Source: an uncultured Flavobacteriales bacterium
GTDB taxonomy: Bacteria > Bacteroidota > Bacteroidia > Flavobacteriales_D > Sanyastnellaceae
Direction: 5' to 3'
DNA: 64,000 nucleotides
NCBI GenBank assembly: GCA_943787435.1
Contig: CALSMK010000008.1
Coordinates: 1-64,000, forward strand
The notes below the pieces were generated by a model. It was not told the DNA's origin. It did not search any database and saw only the letters and a list, made by a program, of their open reading frames with translations. Below, in pieces: positions 35,378 through 45,434 of this stretch (positions are counted from its first letter, which is position 1; every line of letters starts with the position of its first letter). A program made the translations under genes and the position numbers.

Positions 35378-38300
35378 TCAGTCCTGAGGCGATTCAGACT
35401 GGGCCCGCACCGGCGCTTTGGTGCCGCTGAGCTTCCTCAAAATCGCCATGGCCGCATCGAGGTCGGCCACAGGCTCAACCCGCAACCGCAACGCCCCATT
35501 GCGCTGGTACATCTGCACCCCTTTTAAGTTGGCCTGCAGGTAATCCAACACGCGTTGAAAACGCACGCCCTTGTAGTAATCGCTTCCCTCTTCGTCGTGG
35601 AAGACCCCAATCAGCTTGCCCCCCTTGAGCACCAATTTCCCAAAGCCCACCACCTGCGCCATCCAACGCAGCCGGATGGTTTCCAGCAAGTCTGCAGCCT
35701 CCTCGGGCAGGGGTCCAAAACGATCAATGAGGCGCGACTCGTAGGCCTGCAACCCCTCTTCATCCTCCATCTCATCCAGCTCTCGGTACAACGCAATGCG
35801 CTCTGCAATGTCGGAGATGTAGTGGTCGGGAAGCATGAGTGCGAGGTCCGTTTCGAGCACGGTCTCTTCGACGTAATGCTCTCTCGAGTCCGCCTCTTCC
35901 TTGGCCAACTCCGCAAACTCTTCGTCTTTGAGCTCCCGGATCGCCTCGCTCAAAATCTTCTGATACATCTCAAAACCGATGTCGGTGATGAATCCACTTT
36001 GCTCACCGCCCAATAGGTTTCCAGCCCCTCGGATGTCCAAATCGCGCATGGCGATGTTCATGCCACTGCCCAATTCACTGAACTGCTCCATCGCTTGGAG
36101 CCGCTTTCTCGACTCAGTGGGCAACGCATGCAAAGGCGGAGCCAACAGGAAGCAAAAGGCCCGCTTGTTGGATCGCCCAACACGGCCTCGCAATTGGTGC
36201 AGGTCACTCAACCCGAAAGTGTGCGCCTCGTTGATGAAAATGGTGTTGGCGTTGGAGATGTCGATTCCACTTTCAATGATGGTGGTGGCCACCAACACGT
36301 CATAGGCCCCGTCAATGAAGTCCGACATGACCCGTTCGAGTTGTTCACCATCCATTTGACCGTGCCCAATCCCCACGCGGGCATCCGGAACCAAACGATT
36401 GATCATCCCGGCCACATCCCGGATGTTGGCCACACGGTTGTGCACGAAATAAGCTTGGCCTCCCCTCGACAGCTCGTAAGCAATGGCATCGCGTATCAAT
36501 TCTTCGTTGAATGAACCCACCTCCGTCTCTACTGGGTAGCGGTTGGGTGGCGGCGTGGAGATGATGCTCAAGTCACGTGCCCCCATCAATGAAAATTGCA
36601 GGGTGCGCGGAATTGGGGTGGCCGTCAAGGTCAGGGTGTCCACAGTGGCGCGCAAAGTCTTGAGCTTGTCTTTCACACCCACGCCGAATTTTTGCTCTTC
36701 GTCAATGATGAGCAAACCCAAATCTTTCCACTTGATCCTCTTGCCCACGATGGCATGCGTGCCAATCAAGATGTCCACTTTGCCCGCCTCAAGCGCCTTG
36801 ACCGTTTCGGTCATTTTCTTGCCTGTCTTGAACCGGTTCACATAATCGACAGTCACTGGAAACTCTTTCAGTCGCCTGGAGAAACTCCGAAAGTGCTGCA
36901 TGGACAAAATGGTGGTCGGCACCAGCACCGCCACTTGCTTTCCGTCTGTGGCCGCTTTGAACGCTGCGCGTATCGCGATCTCTGTTTTGCCAAAGCCCAC
37001 ATCACCACACACGAGCCGGTCCATGGGAACCTCCTTCTCCATGTCCTCCTTCACCGCTTCAGTAGAGGTCAACTGATCCGGGGTGTCCTGGTACATGAAG
37101 CTGGCCTCAAGCTCTGTCTGCAAATAGGTGTCTGGGGTGTAGGCAAAGCCCCGAGAAGCCCTGCGCTTGGCATACAACTGAAGGAGGTCGTACGCAATCT
37201 CCTTGACCCGCTTTTTGGTTTTGCTTTTGGTGGTTGCCCAAGTGGAGGAACCCAACTTGTGCACCTTCGGAGGCATCCCCTCTTTGCCCGTGTATTTGGA
37301 GATGCGATGCAAAGAGTGCACGCTCACATACAAGATGTCTCCCCCCTTGTACTTCAGGCGAATCGCTTCCTGCTCTTTGCCGCCAACGTCCACCTTTTGC
37401 AAGCCGCTGAACTCTCCAATGCCATGGTCGATGTGCACCACAAAGTCCCCTGGCTCCAGGCTCATCAATTCTTTAATCGTGAGGGCCTGTTTGTTCTTTT
37501 TGAATCCGTCTTTGAGCCGGAAGCGGTGATAGCGCTCAAAAATCTGGTGATCAGTGTACACCGCCAACTTGAGCCCTTGGTCCACAAACCCTTCACTGAG
37601 TTCTGAAGGGATGGGCTGGTACTTCACCTCATCTCCTCGGTCGGCAAAAATGTCGTGAAGCCGCTCCAATTGTGTGCCTTGACCAGCCACCACAAACGTG
37701 GCGAATCCATCTTGATGTCTGTGCTTCAAATGCTCGGCGAGCAAGTCAAAGTTCTTGTTGAAACCGGGCTGATCCTTCTGTCCAAACTCCACCGTGACCC
37801 GGTCTGTGAACCCCGCGCTTCCGCCGAGCTCCACCACCCGATGCACATCCAATCTGCGTTCAAAACGAAGTCCGGTGGTGTAAATCTCTCCCGGTCGCAG
37901 GGCTTGGGTTTGACCTGTTCTTCGCTCATAAAACGACTCGGCCTTTTCCACCTCTTTGTCGAGCTGGTCCAACACCCCCTTCACATCCCATGCCCACACA
38001 CAACAATCTTCCCCAAGGAATTCCAAGAAAGGCTCGCGCGCCTCGCGAACCAGCTGATCCTGCACATCCGGAACGATGACCGCACGGTCCATTTTGCCCA
38101 CGCTGAGCTGGTCCGAGGGATCAAACTTTCGAATGCCGTCCACCTCGTCACCAAAGAGCTCGATCCGATAAGGGTGGTCAAACGCGAAACTGAAAATGTC
38201 GATGATGCCGCCACGAATGGCATACTCGCCCGGCTCGTAGACATACTCCACCTTTTCGAATCCATAATCGATGAGCAGTTCATCCAAGAAGTCCTGTGAA

Positions 38301-38758
38301 ATCCGGTCCCCCCTTTGGATGGTGTAGGTGTTCTTGGTGAGCTCTTTGCGGGTGGTCACCTGTTCGGCCACGGCTTCAGGAAAACTCACCACACAAACCT
38401 TGCCCCGGAGGGCACCCAGTTTGCTCATCACCTCGGCCCGCATGGCAATGTTGGCGTTGTCTGCCCCTTCCTCTTGGTAGGGAATTCGCGCGCTTCGGGG
38501 ATAGAACAGAATCTGATGGCCACCCTCTCCAAGCAAGGTCTCCAGGTCGTTCATGAAGTAAGCCGCGCGCTCTTTGTCCTCCAACAAAAACAGGTGGTCA
38601 CCCCCTTGTCGCTTCACCACCTGCGCAGCCAAGAAAGCCCGGGCTGAACCAATCAATCCTCGGGCCTCCACCTTGGCTTTTGGCAATGCCAATGCCTCCA
38701 CAACGCGGCCGGTTCTGGCGTCGTGGTCATAGAAAGCAAGAAGGTCTTGAACATTCAT
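35378..38758 (-). CDS. mfd: Transcription-repair coupling factor
   Basis: A 1126-residue ATPase that removes RNA polymerase stalled at lesions and recruits UvrA. In order: UvrB-like N-terminal module (residues ~1-330), RNA-polymerase interacting domain (SLEPGDFVVHIDHGIGEFSGL ... YKGGDILYVSVHSLHRISKY), SF2 helicase with Walker A GDVGFGKTE, DEEQ box and the motifs TATPIPRTLQFSL and QLRGRVGRS, and the C-terminal D7 domain. All motifs are intact and length is normal. It is preceded by a TATCTTCG promoter box and diverges from truB. Confidence 0.97.
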   Translation of the reverse strand: MNVQDLLAFYDHDARTGRVVEALALPKAKVEARGLIGSARAFLAAQVVKRQGGDHLFLLEDKERAAYFMNDLETLLGEGGHQILFYPRSARIPYQEEGADNANIAMRAEVMSKLGALRGKVCVVSFPEAVAEQVTTRKELTKNTYTIQRGDRISQDFLDELLIDYGFEKVEYVYEPGEYAIRGGIIDIFSFAFDHPYRIELFGDEVDGIRKFDPSDQLSVGKMDRAVIVPDVQDQLVREAREPFLEFLGEDCCVWAWDVKGVLDQLDKEVEKAESFYERRTGQTQALRPGEIYTTGLRFERRLDVHRVVELGGSAGFTDRVTVEFGQKDQPGFNKNFDLLAEHLKHRHQDGFATFVVAGQGTQLERLHDIFADRGDEVKYQPIPSELSEGFVDQGLKLAVYTDHQIFERYHRFRLKDGFKKNKQALTIKELMSLEPGDFVVHIDHGIGEFSGLQKVDVGGKEQEAIRLKYKGGDILYVSVHSLHRISKYTGKEGMPPKVHKLGSSTWATTKSKTKKRVKEIAYDLLQLYAKRRASRGFAYTPDTYLQTELEASFMYQDTPDQLTSTEAVKEDMEKEVPMDRLVCGDVGFGKTEIAIRAAFKAATDGKQVAVLVPTTILSMQHFRSFSRRLKEFPVTVDYVNRFKTGKKMTETVKALEAGKVDILIGTHAIVGKRIKWKDLGLLIIDEEQKFGVGVKDKLKTLRATVDTLTLTATPIPRTLQFSLMGARDLSIISTPPPNRYPVETEVGSFNEELIRDAIAYELSRGGQAYFVHNRVANIRDVAGMINRLVPDARVGIGHGQMDGEQLERVMSDFIDGAYDVLVATTIIESGIDISNANTIFINEAHTFGLSDLHQLRGRVGRSNKRAFCFLLAPPLHALPTESRKRLQAMEQFSELGSGMNIAMRDLDIRGAGNLLGGEQSGFITDIGFEMYQKILSEAIRELKDEEFAELAKEEADSREHYVEETVLETDLALMLPDHYISDIAERIALYRELDEMEDEEGLQAYESRLIDRFGPLPEEAADLLETIRLRWMAQVVGFGKLVLKGGKLIGVFHDEEGSDYYKGVRFQRVLDYLQANLKGVQMYQRNGALRLRVEPVADLDAAMAILRKLSGTKAPVRAQSESPQD

Positions 38759-38766
38759 GGGCGCGC

Positions 38767-38774
38767 GAAGATAA
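38767..38774 (-). promoter_or_regulatory. mfd -7 box TATCTTCG
   Basis: TATCTTCG on the minus strand ends 8 bp before the mfd ATG, so the mRNA would have a very short leader of about 4 bases. A weak -33 element (CTGAAC) lies about 22 bp upstream. Confidence 0.45.
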
Positions 38775-38826
38775 CCGCCGTCACAGCCGACTGTTCAGCT
38801 TGGTTCTCGTTGACGAACTTCGCGTC

Positions 38827-39570
38827 ATGAATGGATGGCCTGTGCACACCTTCCAAACTTGGGAAGATTTCCTAGAAGGACAAGTGCTTTTGATCGACAA
38901 GCCCTTGGAGTGGACCTCGTTTGACGTGGTGAACAAAGTCCGCCATTTGATCCGCCATGGAGGCAGGTTCAAAAAAATCAAAGTGGGCCATGCTGGCACC
39001 CTCGACCCGCTGGCAACGGGGGTCTTGGTTCTCTGCACGGGCCGCATGACCAAGCGAATCAACGAACTCACGGCTGAAGACAAGACCTACGACGGTCACA
39101 TGACATTCGGGGCCACCACAGACAGCCACGATCGAGAATGCGAAGTGAAGCCCCAGGGCGACCCCTCTGCTCTGACCCTCTCGGACCTGGAATCCGCAGC
39201 TCAAGAATTGACCGGCACCATTTCACAAATGCCGCCGATGTACAGCGCCAAAAAAGTGGGGGGTCAAACCGCATACAAGGCAGCCCGAAAAGGCAAAGAA
39301 ATTGCCCTTCAACCTGTCGATGTGACGGTGCAAGGGTTCAAAATTTGCGGCTGGAACAGCCCACAAATGGAGTTTGACATTCGATGCTCCAAGGGCACTT
39401 ACATCCGTGCCTTGGCCAGGGATATGGGTGAAAAAACCTCGGTTGGGGCTTACCTGTCGGCCCTGAGACGCACGGCCAGTGGGGATTTCCCGCTGTCGGA
39501 CTGCCTTTCTATCGACGCCTTCACTGAACGGCTTCAAACCTTGCCCGCCCCGATTCCCAAGGCCGATTGA
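38827..39570 (+). CDS. truB: tRNA pseudouridine-55 synthase TruB
   Basis: From ATG 38827 the protein has 247 residues. The catalytic aspartate is Asp60 in KVGHAGTLDPLATGVLVL; further family motifs are LLIDKPLEWTSFDVVNKVR, ISQMPPMYSAKKVGGQTAYKAARKG and CSKGTYIRALARDMG. It isomerises U55 in the T-loop of tRNAs. The C-terminal PUA domain of the E. coli enzyme is missing or very short, as in other Bacteroidota. It precedes queA on the same strand by 85 bp. Confidence 0.95.
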   Translation: MNGWPVHTFQTWEDFLEGQVLLIDKPLEWTSFDVVNKVRHLIRHGGRFKKIKVGHAGTLDPLATGVLVLCTGRMTKRINELTAEDKTYDGHMTFGATTDSHDRECEVKPQGDPSALTLSDLESAAQELTGTISQMPPMYSAKKVGGQTAYKAARKGKEIALQPVDVTVQGFKICGWNSPQMEFDIRCSKGTYIRALARDMGEKTSVGAYLSALRRTASGDFPLSDCLSIDAFTERLQTLPAPIPKAD

Positions 39571-39600
39571 GTCCCGTTGAGCCCCAGATTCGAAGGACCC

Positions 39601-39631
39601 TTGAACCCCGTCGAGCCATTGCCTAACTTCG
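39601..39631 (+). promoter_or_regulatory. queA promoter
   Basis: TTG at 39601-39603, a 20-bp spacer and TAACTTCG at 39624-39631 give the best complete -33/-7 pair in the window. The box ends 24 bp before the queA ATG. Confidence 0.65.
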
Positions 39632-39655
39632 CCCGCCCCTGAAACCCCCTTCGAG

Positions 39656-40720
39656 ATGAGTGTAGAGCGGATGAAACTCAGCCAATTCAAGTTCGATGTC
39701 CCCCAGGACCTCGTGGCGCAATACCCGCTCGTCAATCGGGACGAGAGCCGCATGATGGTGGTTCATCGAGAGACCGGTGAAATCGAGCACAAACAATTCA
39801 GCGACATCATCGACTACTTCGACGAAGGAGACGTGATGGTCATGAACGACACCAAGGTCTTTCCTGCCCGCATGTACGGCAACAAGGAAAAAACGGGAGC
39901 GGTCATTGAGGTGTTTTTGCTTCGCGAACTCAACCGTGAATCCCTGCTTTGGGACGTGTTGGTGGATCCCGCGAGAAAGATTCGAATCGGCAACAAGTTG
40001 TACTTCGGCGAAGACGAAGATTTGGTGGCCGAGGTCATCGACAACACCACCAGCCGAGGGCGCACACTGAGGTTCTTGTTTGACGGGACCAATGAAGAGT
40101 TTCGCCAGAAGGTGTTCTCCTTGGGAGAAACCCCTCTCCCCAAGTACATCGACCGGCCCGTTGAGCCGGAAGATGCCGAGCGCTTCCAGACCATTTACGC
40201 CAATAAAGAAGGCGCCGTTGCGGTTCCAACTGCAGGTCTGCACATGAGCAAGCAGCTCATGAAGCGTTTCGAAATCAAAGGAATCGACACGGCATTCCTG
40301 ACACTCCACATTGGCTTGGGCACTTTCCGTGAAGTCGAAGTGGAAGACCTGACCAAGCACAAGGTGGATTCCGAGCAACTCATCATCCCCAAGGATTGTG
40401 TAGATGTGGTGAACCGCAGCATCACCAATGGAGGCAAAGTGATTGCCGTTGGAACTTCTGTGGTTCGCGCCATGGAGTCCACGCACAGCACCATGCGCCA
40501 GTTGAAGACCTATGATGGTTGGACCTCGCGCTTCATCTTCCCTCCATACAAGTTCAAGTTGGCGGACGCCCTGGTGACCAACTTCCACACGCCGCAATCC
40601 ACCCTGTTGATGCTGACCTCTGCATTTGGCGGATACGACCTCATCATGGAGGCCTATCAGACGGCCATCAAGGAGAAGTACAGAATGCATGCCTACGGCG
40701 ACGCATTGCTGGTCATCTGA
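39656..40720 (+). CDS. queA: S-adenosylmethionine:tRNA ribosyltransferase-isomerase
   Basis: A 354-residue enzyme that transfers the ribosyl moiety of SAM to 7-aminomethyl-7-deazaguanine in tRNA, making epoxyqueuosine. Conserved blocks include [72 protein letters not shown] and [19 protein letters not shown]. Length is normal and it has its own promoter and terminator. Together with truB it makes a tRNA-modification pair. Confidence 0.95.
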   Translation: MSVERMKLSQFKFDVPQDLVAQYPLVNRDESRMMVVHRETGEIEHKQFSDIIDYFDEGDVMVMNDTKVFPARMYGNKEKTGAVIEVFLLRELNRESLLWDVLVDPARKIRIGNKLYFGEDEDLVAEVIDNTTSRGRTLRFLFDGTNEEFRQKVFSLGETPLPKYIDRPVEPEDAERFQTIYANKEGAVAVPTAGLHMSKQLMKRFEIKGIDTAFLTLHIGLGTFREVEVEDLTKHKVDSEQLIIPKDCVDVVNRSITNGGKVIAVGTSVVRAMESTHSTMRQLKTYDGWTSRFIFPPYKFKLADALVTNFHTPQSTLLMLTSAFGGYDLIMEAYQTAIKEKYRMHAYGDALLVI

Positions 40721-40754
40721 TGAACGGATTCGCATTCCGAACGGGAATGCCAAA

Positions 40755-40789
40755 CGAAAAAAGCCGCCCCAATTGGGACGGCTTTTTCG
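40755..40789. terminator. Bidirectional terminator between queA and the thioredoxin gene
   Basis: GAAAAAAGCCG... pairs with CGGCTTTTTC around an AATT loop, giving U-runs on both strands. It serves the convergent queA and thioredoxin-like gene. Confidence 0.8.
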
Positions 40790-40813
40790 TTGAATGGGGT
40801 TTTGATTCTGAAA

Positions 40814-41449
40814 TCAGCTCACCCGCTTGATGGAACAACCAATGGCCTTGGTTGTGGCAGGCTTGATCTTCTTTCCACTGACCAATCTCGTGATGGCGTC
40901 CTCTACATAACGCTCAGTGACCTCATCGGCAGAGTTCACGTTGTCGTCAATCGCTCCTCGGTAGACCAAGCGAAACTCTGAATCAAACAAGTAAACATGC
41001 GGTGTCGAACGTGCACCAAAGGCATCGGCCAACTTGTGATTTTGATCCACCACGTAAGGCATGACATAGCCCGACTCTACGGCATGAATCTTCATCTGCT
41101 CCAGGCTGTCATCTCCTTTCCGCTTGGCTTCGTTGGAGTTCACCAAGACAGTGGATACACCCTGTTCGCGGGCCATGGATGACAAAGGGTTGTAGCGGCC
41201 CTCCCAGCCATCGCTCTTGCCCTCTCTGCCCACCACAAATGGACAAGTATTGCAACTGAAAATCACAAGGACTCCGTTTTCTCCTGCCAAATCAACAAGG
41301 CTCCATTCTTGGCCATCGATGTTGGTCATTTTCATGTTCGCAGAAGGGGCCTTGTCTCCAATGGCCAATTCATTAAAGTCACCACTCTGGGCAGACATGC
41401 CCATGATTAGGCCAGTAAAAAGAACAGCTGCAATTGCGTTACGCATCAT
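40814..41449 (-). CDS. Periplasmic thioredoxin-like (redoxin) protein
   Basis: A 211-residue protein with a signal peptide (MMRNAIAAVLFTGLIMGMSAQ). The redoxin/AhpC-TSA fold is shown by GDKAPSANMKMTNIDG, the VLVIFSCNTCP active site with Cys66-Asn-Thr-Cys69, FGARSTPHVYLFD and LVYRGAIDDN. It would catalyse thiol-disulfide exchange or peroxide reduction in the periplasm. Upstream codons in the same frame belong to an overlapping reading of pccB and were not included. It is 65 bp downstream of pccB. Confidence 0.85.
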   Translation of the reverse strand: MMRNAIAAVLFTGLIMGMSAQSGDFNELAIGDKAPSANMKMTNIDGQEWSLVDLAGENGVLVIFSCNTCPFVVGREGKSDGWEGRYNPLSSMAREQGVSTVLVNSNEAKRKGDDSLEQMKIHAVESGYVMPYVVDQNHKLADAFGARSTPHVYLFDSEFRLVYRGAIDDNVNSADEVTERYVEDAITRLVSGKKIKPATTKAIGCSIKRVS

Positions 41450-41514
41450 GATTCTATGTGTTTGTGTGTTAAAAGTAAATCCCAGATCCTTCGAGATGTT
41501 CCCAAGAAAACCCA

Positions 41515-43048
41515 TCAAAGCGGCAAGTTGCCGTGTTTGCGCCTTGGCCGACGCACCGTTTTGTTTTCGAGCATGCCAAAGCCTTTGATCAATCTTTCTC
41601 GGGTAGCGGAGGGTTCGATGACCTCGTCTACATAGCCCCTCGCAGCAGCGCGATAGGGGTGGGCAAACAAGTTGGCATACTCCGCCTCCTTTTCTGCCAG
41701 CTTGGCTGCCGGGTCGTCTGATCCAGCGATCTCCCTGCGGAAAATGATCTCTGCCGCACCCTTGGCGCCCATGACCGCAATCTCTGAGGTGGGCCAAGCA
41801 AAATTCAAGTCCGCACCAATGTGCTTGGAGTTCATGACGTCGTATGCGCCCCCATAAGCCTTGCGGGTGATCACGGTGATTCTTGGCACTGTGGCCTCGC
41901 TGAACGCATAAAGCAACTTGGCTCCGTTGGTGATGATGCCATTCCACTCCTGATCGGTTCCCGGCAGGAATCCAGGCACATCCTCCAACACAAGCAAAGG
42001 CACATTGAACGCATCGCAAGTGCGCACAAATCGCGCCGCTTTGGTGGAGGCTCCGATGTCCAAAACTCCGGCAAGAACAGCTGGCTGGTTGGCAACCACA
42101 CCTATGGAACGTCCCGCCAAACGGGCATAGCCGACCACAATGTTGGCCGCATAATCAGGTTGAATTTCAAGGAACTCACCGTCGTCCACAAGCTCCTTCA
42201 CCACATCGCCGCATGTCGTAAGGCTGCTGGGCGTTCTCAGGAATCAGGCCGTTCAACTTTGGACGCGTCTCCTCCCCACCTGCATATGGCAGGTTGGCCG
42301 GCGTTTCCTCGCAATTCTGTGGCAAATAAGAGAGCAACTCCTTGATGCGGTCCAAAGCGGCCACTTCATGTGGGGCCGTCAAATGCGCCACGCCACTTTT
42401 CGTGGCATGCGTCCTGGCTCCGCCCAGGTCCTCTGCAGTGACCTCTTCATGGGTGACCGTTTTGACCACATTGGGGCCCGTCACAAACATGTAACTGGTG
42501 CCTTCCGTCATGAGGATAAAGTCCGTCAATGCGGGGCTGTACACAGCTCCTCCAGCACAAGGCCCAAGTATCGCGCTGATTTGGGGAACCACCCCACTCG
42601 CTTGCACATTGCGGTGAAAGATGTCGGCGTATCCACCGAGACTGACCACGCCTTCTTGAATCCGTGCGCCACCAGAATCGTTCAGGCCAATGACCGGTGC
42701 CCCGTTGTCCAAGGCCAGGTCCATGATGCGACAAATTTTCTCCGCATGGGCCTCGGCGAGCGAGCCTCCCAAAACAGTGAAGTCTTGACTAAAGACGTAA
42801 ACGAGGCGTCCATCAACTGGTGCCATATCCGGTCACCACGCCGTCGCCCAGGAACTGCTGCTTGTCGAGACCAAACAAGTTGGACCGGTGGGTCACCAGC
42901 ATGCCCAACTCTTCAAAACTGCCTTCGTCGAGCAGCAAGGCCACACGCTCCCGCGCCGTCAGTTTGCCCTTTCCGTGCTGGGCTTCAATGCGCTTTCTCA
43001 CCTCCCGCCAAGTCGGGCTTCGGCCTTCATCGCCTCGAGGCGCGACAT
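41515..43048 (-). CDS. pccB: Acyl-CoA carboxylase carboxyltransferase (propionyl-CoA type), three frameshifts
   Basis: The complete carboxyltransferase of an acetyl/propionyl-CoA carboxylase is present in three frames plus a short start. [15 protein letters not shown] (start 43048) joins [28 protein letters not shown] near 42999; GVVTGYGT joins [19 protein letters not shown] near 42824; YDMR joins [15 protein letters not shown] near 42207. Signature segments are [52 protein letters not shown] and [14 protein letters not shown]. The corrected length, about 511 residues, is exactly normal, so indel errors are more likely than decay. The biotin carboxylase partner is outside the window. A TAGTTTCG -7 box sits about 30 bp upstream. 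Confidence 0.85.
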
Positions 43049-43077
43049 GGGATCTTGCGCTTGTTCATGCCATGTCC

Positions 43078-43085
43078 CGAAACTA
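43078..43085 (-). promoter_or_regulatory. pccB -7 box TAGTTTCG
   Basis: TAGTTTCG on the minus strand, 29 bp before the pccB ATG at 43048, fits TAnnTTCG. Confidence 0.4.
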
Positions 43086-43158
43086 CAGCGCAACACCCAC
43101 GCCTCACTCGTTGAAGACAACCCAACCTTGCCAGCGTCCAGCTGGACGTCGTGCTTCT

Positions 43159-43166
43159 TACCTTTG
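43159..43166 (+). promoter_or_regulatory. aspS -7 box TACCTTTG
   Basis: TACCTTTG is a full match to the Bacteroidota TAnnTTTG element and ends 38 bp before the aspS ATG. Confidence 0.5.
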
Positions 43167-43204
43167 CCGGGCGTTTCCGGCACCTCCGGTCGCACACCAT
43201 CGAC

Positions 43205-44958
43205 ATGCTCCGATCCAACACCTGCGGCGAGCTCCGCCCCGAACACATCGGCCAAACCGTCACTTTGAGCGGCTGGGTTCAACGCGCCCGCAACCTGGGC
43301 GGCCTCACTTTCGTCGATCTGCGCGACCGCTACGGCATCACGCAACTTGCCTTCAACATGGACACCAACTCGGACTTGTGCGGCCAAGCCCGCAAGCTGG
43401 GAAGGGAGTTTGTGATCCAAGCCGTCGGCACGGTCTGTGAGCGTGAGTCCAAAAACATGCAGATTCCAACCGGTGAAATCGAAATCGAAGTTTCGGCACT
43501 CACCATTCTGAATGCGGCTGACACCCCTCCATTCACCATCGAGGACGACACCGACGGAGGAGACGACTTGAGGATGCAATACCGCTACCTCGATCTGCGC
43601 CGCGGACCGGTCCAGCGCAATCTGTTGCTCCGCCATCGCATCAACATCGAGACCCGGAAGTACCTCGACAGCATCGATTTCATCGACGTAGAAACGCCCG
43701 TTCTCATCAAGTCCACGCCAGAAGGCGCCCGTGACTTTGTGGTGCCCAGCCGCATGAACCCCGGCCAGTTCTACGCCTTGCCTCAAAGCCCGCAGACCTT
43801 TAAGCAACTGCTCATGGTCAGCGGCATCGACAAGTACTACCAAATCGTCAAGTGCTTCCGGGACGAGGACCTGCGCGCCGACCGCCAGCCTGAGTTCACC
43901 CAGGTGGACTGCGAGATGAGCTTTGTGGAGCAAGAAGACATCCTCAACACCTTCGAGGGCTTGGTCCGCCACCTGTTCCAAACGGTGCTCGACCGCGAGA
44001 TTGGGGACTTCCCGCGCATGACCTACGACGACGCCATGGAGAAGTACGGCATCGACAAGCCGGACATCCGCTTCGGGATGGAGTTCCAAGACATGGCGCC
44101 TGTGACCCAAAATCAAGGCTTCAATGTGTTTGACAGCGCCGAAGCCGTGCTGGGCATCGTGGTGCCCGGCGCTGCCAGCTTCACGCGCAAACAGCTCGAC
44201 GGCCTCACCGATTGGGTGAAGCGCCCGCAAATCGGCGCCCGCGGACTCGTGTACTGCAAGGTCAACGACGACGGCACCTTCAAGTCCAGCGTCGACAAGT
44301 TCTACGACCAAGACGCCCTCGCCAAGTGGGCCGCCCACACCGGAGCCAAGCCCGGCGACCTGATGCTCGTTCTCTGCGGCGGCCTCGATGCCACCCGCAA
44401 ACAACTCGCCGAGCTTCGCCTGCACATGGGCTCAGAGATGGGCCTGCGCGACCCGTTCGACTTCAAGCCCTTGTGGGTGGTGGACTTCCCCCTCTCGAAT
44501 GGGACGAAGACACCGAGCGCTACCACGCGATGCACCACCCGTTCACCTCGCCCAAGCCCGAACACATGGACCTATCGATTCCGATCCAGGGGCTGTCGCG
44601 CCAACGCTTACGACATGGTCATCAACGGCGTGGAGATTGGAGGTGGCTCCATCCGTATCCACGACAAGGACGTCCAAGCGCGCATGTTCGACCTGCTCGG
44701 GTTCTCTCCCGAAGAGGCAGAAGCTCAGTTCGGCTTCTTGATGAATGCCTTCCGCTATGGTGCTCCTCCCCACGGCGGACTGGCCCTCGGTTTGACCGCC
44801 TGTGCTCCATGCTCGGCGGCGTCAACACCATCCGCGACTTCATCGCCTTCCCTAAAAACAACCAAGGTCGCGACGTCATGATCGATGCTCCAAGCCCCAT
44901 TCATGGCGATCAGTACGACGAGCTTTTCTTGGCTTCTACAGCCCCCAACAAAGAATAA
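43205..44958 (+). CDS. aspS: Aspartyl-tRNA synthetase, three frameshifts near the 3' end
   Basis: A class IIb synthetase with an N-terminal OB fold ([26 protein letters not shown]), motif 1 and 2 blocks ([49 protein letters not shown]) and a GAD insert. The frame is clean to about 44490, then shifts at about 44493 (to [21 protein letters not shown]), near 44597 (back to [23 protein letters not shown]) and near 44790 (to [29 protein letters not shown]). The corrected chain of about 584 residues is full-length and essential, so these are probable sequence errors. ATG 43205 gives the standard [10 protein letters not shown] start. Confidence 0.93.
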
Positions 44959-44967
44959 CTTTGCACC

Positions 44968-45378
44968 ATGTATCCCGCTGAGATTGTCAACCCCATGAAA
45001 GCCGAGCTCGTCGAAGCTGGCTTCTCTGAACTTCTGGATTCCGCTGCCGTTGATGCCGCCCTCGCTGAGGAAGGCACGTCCGTGGTGGTCCTCAACAGTG
45101 TCTGTGGCTGTGCCGCCGGCTCCATGCGCCCCGGCGTGAAGGCTTCCCTTGAGAATGCCAAACTCCCCAGCAAACTGCTCACCGCCTTTGCTGGCTTTGA
45201 CGTAGAAGCTGTGGAGCGCGTCCGCAAGCACACCCTGCCCTATCCACCGAGCAGCCCCGCTGTGGCCCTCTTCAAAGACGGCAAGCTGGTCCACATGGTG
45301 GAGCGCCATCACATCGAAGGCCGCACCGCCGAGATGCTCGCCGAGCACCTCAAGGCCGCCTACGACGAGTTCTGCTGA
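44968..45378 (+). CDS. BrxA/BrxB-family bacilliredoxin
   Basis: A 136-residue thioredoxin-fold protein with the characteristic Cys46-Gly-Cys48 motif in VLNSVCGCAAGSMRPGV, as in YphP/YqiW. Such proteins remove bacillithiol or other low-molecular-weight thiols from proteins after oxidative stress. It begins 9 bp after aspS and ends at a strong terminator. It is one of very few uninterrupted genes between 42 and 51 kb. Confidence 0.9.
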   Translation: MYPAEIVNPMKAELVEAGFSELLDSAAVDAALAEEGTSVVVLNSVCGCAAGSMRPGVKASLENAKLPSKLLTAFAGFDVEAVERVRKHTLPYPPSSPAVALFKDGKLVHMVERHHIEGRTAEMLAEHLKAAYDEFC

Positions 45379-45401
45379 TCAGCAGACCTCATCCCAACAT
45401 C

Positions 45402-45434
45402 AAAAAACCCGGCCTTTTCAGGACCGGGTTTTTT
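45402..45434. terminator. Bidirectional terminator overlapping the end of the beta-roll gene
   Basis: AAAAAACCCGG and CCGGGTTTTTT form a long stem with runs of A/T on both sides. It serves the bacilliredoxin gene on the plus strand, and the predicted stop of the convergent beta-roll gene (45418) lies inside its loop. Confidence 0.85.

Noticed and set aside
40814-42019. 401-residue protein extending the thioredoxin upstream
   Set aside because: The extra N-terminal 190 residues are out-of-frame pccB; a signal peptide starts at 41449.
42176-42830. Programmed frameshifting in pccB
   Set aside because: There are three separate shifts with no slippery heptamer or stimulatory structure, and neighbouring unrelated genes are affected in the same way.
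42998-44425. 475-codon open frame antisense to aspS
   Set aside because: aspS motifs are unmistakable on the plus strand; the antisense product is a Val/Leu/Gly/Ala-rich shadow of a GC-rich gene.
44956-44963. TAACTTTG just before the bacilliredoxin gene as a promoter
   Set aside because: It overlaps the aspS stop and ends 4 bp before the ATG; it would require a leaderless mRNA, so I did not list it without start-site data.
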